A DNA stretch of 16,066 nt from Sulfurospirillum sp964441765 (GTDB taxonomy: Bacteria; Campylobacterota; Campylobacteria; Campylobacterales; Sulfurospirillaceae): positions 1-16,066 of the forward strand of contig CAYTVI010000045.1 in assembly GCA_964441765.1 (NCBI GenBank), in the 5' to 3' direction. The position numbers and the translations under genes were made by a program. Below the pieces are notes generated by a model, which made no database searches, had not been told where the DNA came from, and worked only from the letters and a program-made list of their open reading frames with translations. This document shows positions 12,573-16,066 of the stretch, piece by piece. How positions within the stretch are numbered: the stretch's first letter is position 1; every line of letters starts with the position of its first letter.

Positions 12573-13709
12573 ATGATGAAAGAGATACCGTTTTATAAAC
12601 CGACCATCGACCAACGAGAAAAAACGCTTATCAATGAAGTGCTTGATTTGGAAAAAGCAAACAAAGTTGAAACCCTAGAAAAAGAGTTTGTAAAATATAC
12701 AGGATGTGGTGATGCTATCTCGACAGTCAATGGTACAGCGGCTATGCATTTAGCAATGTGTGCGCTAGATTTAAAACGTGGTGATAAGATTATCTGCTCC
12801 GTTAATGCATTTCCTTCCGTCGCAGAAGTTGTACGCCATTTTGACGCAGAACCTATTTTTGTAGATATTGATAAAGATGATTTTAATATTGATGTTGACC
12901 AACTCGAAAATGTGCTCAAAAACAATAAAGCTAAAAAGCTAAAAGGGGCATTTATCTCTCATGTGGCGGGACAACCTGCTGATTTAAAGCGTATTTATGA
13001 GTTAGCAAAACTTTACGATATCAAAATTATAGAAGACGCAACGGGCGCTCTTGGAGGAACGTATAATGGTAAGAAAATTGGCTCATTAGATGCTGATATT
13101 ACGATTTTTCGCTTTAATCCACAGTCCAATAACTCAATCTCCAGTGCCGGAATGATGACCACTAAAGATGAGGAATTAAGTAAACGTGCAAGACTCTTAC
13201 GCAATCATGCCCTTGTGGGTGAAGGCTGGGATAAATATGGAAATCTTGGTTATGTATACGATGTGGTTGATATTGGCTTAAAATATGACTTAAATGAGCT
13301 CAATGCCGCTTTTGCCATTGGACAGTTAGAGAAAAATGAAGATTTTATCGACCGACGATTGGAAATTGCAGATATTTATAATCGAGAATTAGCATCATGC
13401 CCTCATGTCACGACTCCTGTAAAAAAACGTGACCATGTCTATTCCCAATACATTATCAAAATCGATAAAAACAGAGACAATTTTGCAAAAGAGCTTAAAG
13501 AACGCGGTATTTACACCTCATTGCACTATATTCCTATGCATCTATTAAGCTATTATAAACAAAAATACTCCCTTCGTGTCAATGATTTTCCAAAAGCACT
13601 AAGTAATTATCAACAAATCTTGTCACTCCCTATTTATGCAAGCTTAAGTGATAAAGACGTCCTTCATATCTGCGAGCAAATTAAAGAAATTGCTAAAAAT
13701 CGTGTTTAA
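12573..13709 (+). CDS. DegT/DnrJ/EryC1/StrS-family protein lacking the PLP lysine
   Basis: By fold this is a 378-residue sugar-aminotransferase-like protein: VNGTAAMHLAM (52-62), VAGQPADLKRIYELA (131-145), KIIEDATGALGGTYNGKKIGS (151-171), LNELNAAFAIGQLE (240-253), and a C-terminal HYIPMH (318-323) with LSLPIY (350-355). In the family, FSFHPxK carries the lysine that binds PLP. Here the aligned segment is FRFNPQS (179-185), so Ser185 replaces the lysine, and the GEGG that normally follows reads ISSAG. The Gln/His after EDA is Gly158, and the usual Asn of the GxNYR loop is Lys237. D155, which contacts the PLP ring nitrogen, is kept. It therefore probably cannot act as an ordinary transaminase. 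A dehydratase-like, non-catalytic or partner-subunit role is possible. AAGGA precedes tandem ATGs (12573, 12576), the second better spaced. It sits between nadE and lpxK. Confidence 0.85.
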   Translation: MMKEIPFYKPTIDQREKTLINEVLDLEKANKVETLEKEFVKYTGCGDAISTVNGTAAMHLAMCALDLKRGDKIICSVNAFPSVAEVVRHFDAEPIFVDIDKDDFNIDVDQLENVLKNNKAKKLKGAFISHVAGQPADLKRIYELAKLYDIKIIEDATGALGGTYNGKKIGSLDADITIFRFNPQSNNSISSAGMMTTKDEELSKRARLLRNHALVGEGWDKYGNLGYVYDVVDIGLKYDLNELNAAFAIGQLEKNEDFIDRRLEIADIYNRELASCPHVTTPVKKRDHVYSQYIIKIDKNRDNFAKELKERGIYTSLHYIPMHLLSYYKQKYSLRVNDFPKALSNYQQILSLPIYASLSDKDVLHICEQIKEIAKNRV

Positions 13710-14637
13710 TAATTCAAAATTTGTTTTATGGGTAGAAAAATATCTTTTCTACCCTTCTTTTTTTCAAAGGCTTCTTTCGTATAGTTTATTGCCTTTAACA
13801 GCTATCTATTGTTATATAGTATGGCGTAAACGCAAAGAAGGACTTAAAAACAAAGTTTCTTTCTCTATTCCTATTGTTAGCATTGGAAACTTAACTGTAG
13901 GAGGCAATGGCAAAACGCCTTTTTGTATTGCTTTAGCCAAAGAGTATGACAATGTTGCGATTATTTTAAGAGGGTATGGACGTAAATCACACGGTCTAAT
14001 TATTGTCTCAGACCGAGGACAAGTGATGTGTGATGCGTTAGCTTCTGGTGATGAAGCGATGCTTTACGCCAAATCACTCCCCAAAACAACTGTTATCGTG
14101 AGTGAAGATCGTTTAGAAGCCATTGTACTTGCTAAACGAAGAGGCGCTAAAATGATTTTTTTAGATGATGGTTTTTCTAAAAGTTTTATCCAAAAAATAG
14201 ATATTTTGATGAAACCAAATCCTGAACCACACAATAGTTTTTGCCTCCCAAGCGGACCTTACAGAGAGTCTAAAAAACTTTACAACGAAGCGGATTTGGT
14301 CATTTGTGAAGGTGAACATTTTACCCGTCACGTTGAGATTCAAAACCCTACAGAGCGTATGCTTCTCGTCACAGCTATTTCAAAGCCAAGCCGACTAGAT
14401 GCTTATTTACCCTCTTCTTTGGTTGGGAAAGTCACCTTTAAAGACCATTACATGTACACTGAGAAAGAACTTGAAACGCTCCTCAATGAATACCAAGCAA
14501 GTTCGATTTTAACCACACAAAAAGATGCTGTCAAAATGGCAACATTTGACATCCCTCTATCCATCCTAAAGCTAGATATCGAAATCTGCCCTATTACCAA
14601 GGCTAACATAAACGCTCTTTTAGCTCCTAAACGCTAA
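13702..14637 (+). CDS. lpxK: Tetraacyldisaccharide 4'-kinase (lipid A)
   Basis: Phosphorylates the 4' position of the lipid A disaccharide at the inner-membrane face. With a GTG start at 13702 the protein has 311 residues, close to Campylobacter LpxK. An N-terminal hydrophobic helix (about 20-41) anchors it. The P-loop is VGGNGKTP (66-73), Asn replacing the common Thr, as I recall also in C. jejuni. ILRGYGRKS (88-96), SGDEAML (115-121), FLDDGF (153-158, with D155/D156) and FKDHY near the C-terminus complete the signature. The start is uncertain: no strong ribosome site is visible. The 13702 GTG overlaps the DegT-family stop by 8 nt, suggesting coupling. A longer frame begins at 13648 but would overlap the preceding gene by 62 nt. 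argB follows after 35 nt. Confidence 0.9.
   Translation: MFNNSKFVLWVEKYLFYPSFFQRLLSYSLLPLTAIYCYIVWRKRKEGLKNKVSFSIPIVSIGNLTVGGNGKTPFCIALAKEYDNVAIILRGYGRKSHGLIIVSDRGQVMCDALASGDEAMLYAKSLPKTTVIVSEDRLEAIVLAKRRGAKMIFLDDGFSKSFIQKIDILMKPNPEPHNSFCLPSGPYRESKKLYNEADLVICEGEHFTRHVEIQNPTERMLLVTAISKPSRLDAYLPSSLVGKVTFKDHYMYTEKELETLLNEYQASSILTTQKDAVKMATFDIPLSILKLDIEICPITKANINALLAPKR
14448..14457. repeat. 9/10 match to the palindrome (TTACATGTAC) in lpxK
   Basis: The reading frame here is the one in which an exact TTACATGTAA would place TAA in frame. The only difference is the final base, giving TAC (Tyr) instead. Confidence 0.5.
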
Positions 14638-14672
14638 AATAAAAGTTCTTATTTACCACATAAGGATACCAC

Positions 14673-15524
14673 GTGCAACAAAAAATTCAACAAGCACAAA
14701 TTTTAATGGACGCATTGCCGTACATTAAACAGTTTAGTAAAAAAACCATTGTTATCAAATACGGTGGTGCCGCACAAATCAACCCCGAACTCAAAGAAAA
14801 ATTTGCTAAAGATATTGTTTTGCTCTATCTTGTCGGCATTAAGCCTGTTATCGTTCATGGTGGTGGCAAAAAAATCAACTCACTCCTTGATAAATTAGAA
14901 GTTAAAAGTAACTTTGTCGATGGCTTACGTGTCACAGACGAACAGGTTATGGAAGTGGTTGAAATGGTTTTAAGTGGAAGTATCAACAAAGAAATTACCA
15001 CGCTACTTAACCATCATGGTGCTAAAGCCATTGGTATCACAGGTAAAGATGCAAACTTTATGCGAGCAAAGCCGATGGATGATGGTAAATACGGTCTTGT
15101 TGGAGACATTACGAAAGTAGATAAAAAAGTTCTCAAACACCTCATTCGTGAAAAATTTATTCCTGTCATTGCACCTATCGCTGCTGGTGATGACATTGAC
15201 CATCCAGGTTATAACATCAATGCAGACCTTGCTGCAAGCAAAATTGCTATTGCACTCCAAGCAAAAAAAATCATCTTTTTAACAGACACTCCAGGTGTGC
15301 TTGATAAAGAGGGCAATCTTATCTCAAGCCTTGATAAAGCAAAAATCAAAGCCCTCAAAAAAGATGGCACCATCACAGGTGGAATGATTCCAAAATTAGA
15401 TGCGTGTTTAGAAACCCTTCATGCAGGTGTTGAGCGTGCTCACATTATTGATGGAAGAATTGAACATTCTATCCTCTTAGAACTCTTTACCAAAGATGGT
15501 ATTGGAACTATTATTCAAGAATAA
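14673..15524 (+). CDS. argB: Acetylglutamate kinase
   Basis: Phosphorylates N-acetylglutamate, the second step of arginine synthesis. Visible are VIKYGGAA (27-34, catalytic K29), VIVHGGGKKI (59-68), GLRVTD (84-89), GYNINADLAA (179-188), LTDTPGVLD (203-211), TGGMIPKLDAC (235-245, K241) and DGRIEHSILLELFTKDGIGT (260-279). The start is GTG, with AAGGA 6 nt upstream. At 283 residues it has an N-terminal helix (1-20) before the kinase core. That extension is typical of hexameric, arginine-inhibited forms such as the Thermotoga enzyme, so feedback inhibition is likely but inferred. No other arg genes are nearby. Confidence 0.96.
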   Translation: MQQKIQQAQILMDALPYIKQFSKKTIVIKYGGAAQINPELKEKFAKDIVLLYLVGIKPVIVHGGGKKINSLLDKLEVKSNFVDGLRVTDEQVMEVVEMVLSGSINKEITTLLNHHGAKAIGITGKDANFMRAKPMDDGKYGLVGDITKVDKKVLKHLIREKFIPVIAPIAAGDDIDHPGYNINADLAASKIAIALQAKKIIFLTDTPGVLDKEGNLISSLDKAKIKALKKDGTITGGMIPKLDACLETLHAGVERAHIIDGRIEHSILLELFTKDGIGTIIQE

Positions 15525-15536
15525 AGGAAAATTATT

Positions 15537-16066
15537 ATGTTTATTGAAACTCGTGGAAATGATGGTGTTAAACCAAATAAAGTTCCTTTTTCATTTGCTA
15601 TCTTAAACCCAAGTGCTAGCTTTGGAGGGCTGTATGTACCAGAAGCCTTACCAAAAATCGACACTGCTTTTTTAGAAAAAGCTTCAAAGAAGAGCTACAA
15701 AGAGGTCACACTTGATATTTTAAAACTTTTCAACATTGACATCGAAGAAGAAGTCTTACAAAAAGCAGTCTCATTGTATGATCATTTTGATGATGCAAGT
15801 GAGCCAACACCGTTAGTACAAATCGAAGAAGACCTCTTTGTCAATGAACTCTATCATGGTCCAACACGTGCTTTTAAAGATATGGCATTACAACCATTTG
15901 GCTATATCCTCTCACACCTTGCACAAAAGTTAGATGAGCAATATCTTATCCTTGCAGCCACCAGTGGAGACACAGGTCCAGCAACACTTGATACGTTTGC
16001 TAACAAGCCCAACATCAAAGTCGTATGCCTTTACCCAGATGGTGGGACGAGTGATGTGCAACGCCT
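15537..16066 (+). CDS. thrC: Threonine synthase (3' end cut by the window)
   Basis: Converts O-phosphohomoserine to threonine with PLP. The reading frame is open from the ATG at 15537 to the window end (176 complete codons, no stop). AAAGGAA (15523-15529) overlaps the argB stop and provides the ribosome site. The N-terminus has the family pattern ETRG (4-7) and FGGLYVPEALP (29-39). FVNELYHGPTRAFKDMALQPFG (101-122) holds the PLP lysine at K114. LAATSGDTGPATLD (138-151) is the phosphate/PLP-binding loop. The fragment stops inside YPDGGTSDVQR. It follows argB by 12 nt, in the same operon. Confidence 0.95.
   Translation, partial: MFIETRGNDGVKPNKVPFSFAILNPSASFGGLYVPEALPKIDTAFLEKASKKSYKEVTLDILKLFNIDIEEEVLQKAVSLYDHFDDASEPTPLVQIEEDLFVNELYHGPTRAFKDMALQPFGYILSHLAQKLDEQYLILAATSGDTGPATLDTFANKPNIKVVCLYPDGGTSDVQR

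Noticed and set aside
13648..13701. A 5' extension of lpxK from a GTG at 13648
   Set aside because: It would overlap the DegT-family gene by 62 nt, adds residues not expected in Campylobacter-type LpxK, and has no better ribosome site than the GTG at 13702.
1..16066. Mobile elements, CRISPR arrays, tRNA or rRNA genes, riboswitches
   Set aside because: I looked for transposase or integrase motifs, regularly spaced repeats and structured leaders and found none. The dispersed 10-mer palindrome is irregularly spaced and mostly inside genes.

Overview
The window comes from a member of the Campylobacterota (the former Epsilonproteobacteria). Sulfurospirillum or a close relative is my best guess, from protein character and gene order; no rRNA or other taxonomic marker is present. 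The DNA is AT-rich and densely coding. It holds 17 complete protein genes, one gene that starts at the left edge and one (thrC) cut off at the right edge. There are no tRNAs, rRNAs, insertion sequences, CRISPR arrays or phage genes, and no gene-free stretch over about 125 bases. Several neighbourhoods match Campylobacter jejuni as I remember it: nth / peb4 / fba; pepD / small lipoprotein / cmoB / Cj0977; and nadE / lpxK / thrC.

Layout. (1) 9-1061, plus strand: a TRAP-transporter periplasmic binding protein, closed by a terminator hairpin. (2) 1091-4738, minus strand: a tight four-gene run read as PLP enzyme (ACC deaminase / D-cysteine desulfhydrase family) > hisD > panE > mogA, with gaps of 12 and 1 nt and a 4-nt overlap. 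(3) 4782-6697, minus strand: a PEB4-like periplasmic prolyl isomerase and class II fructose-bisphosphate aldolase, ending in a strong terminator. (4) 6806-7447, plus strand: nth, whose stop overlaps the stop of the convergent thioredoxin-like gene. (5) 7444-9292, minus strand: pepD and a thioredoxin-fold protein. (6) 9338-11071, plus strand: a small lipoprotein, cmoB and a hot-dog-fold protein resembling C. jejuni Cj0977. (7) 11077-11673, minus strand: a metallo-beta-lactamase-fold hydrolase. (8) 11796-16066, plus strand: nadE, a DegT-family protein, lpxK, argB and the start of thrC.

Most genes are housekeeping: histidine, pantothenate, arginine and threonine synthesis, NAD, molybdopterin, lipid A, glycolysis/gluconeogenesis, DNA repair, tRNA wobble modification and peptide turnover. 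They are packed into mixed-function operons, as is usual in this phylum.

The most unusual signals are these. First, the 10-bp perfect palindrome TTACATGTAA occurs eight times, plus three 9/10 matches. It lies mostly inside unrelated genes, but also at the centre of a terminator and across a start codon. A simple base-composition model predicts about 0.05 copies, so it behaves like a highly iterated palindrome of HIP1 type. Second, the DegT-family protein has Ser185 where the family carries its PLP-binding lysine, along with other active-site changes. Third, a sigma28-like promoter precedes the Cj0977-like gene. Fourth, one near-symmetric -10 element appears to serve two divergent genes, one of which looks leaderless.
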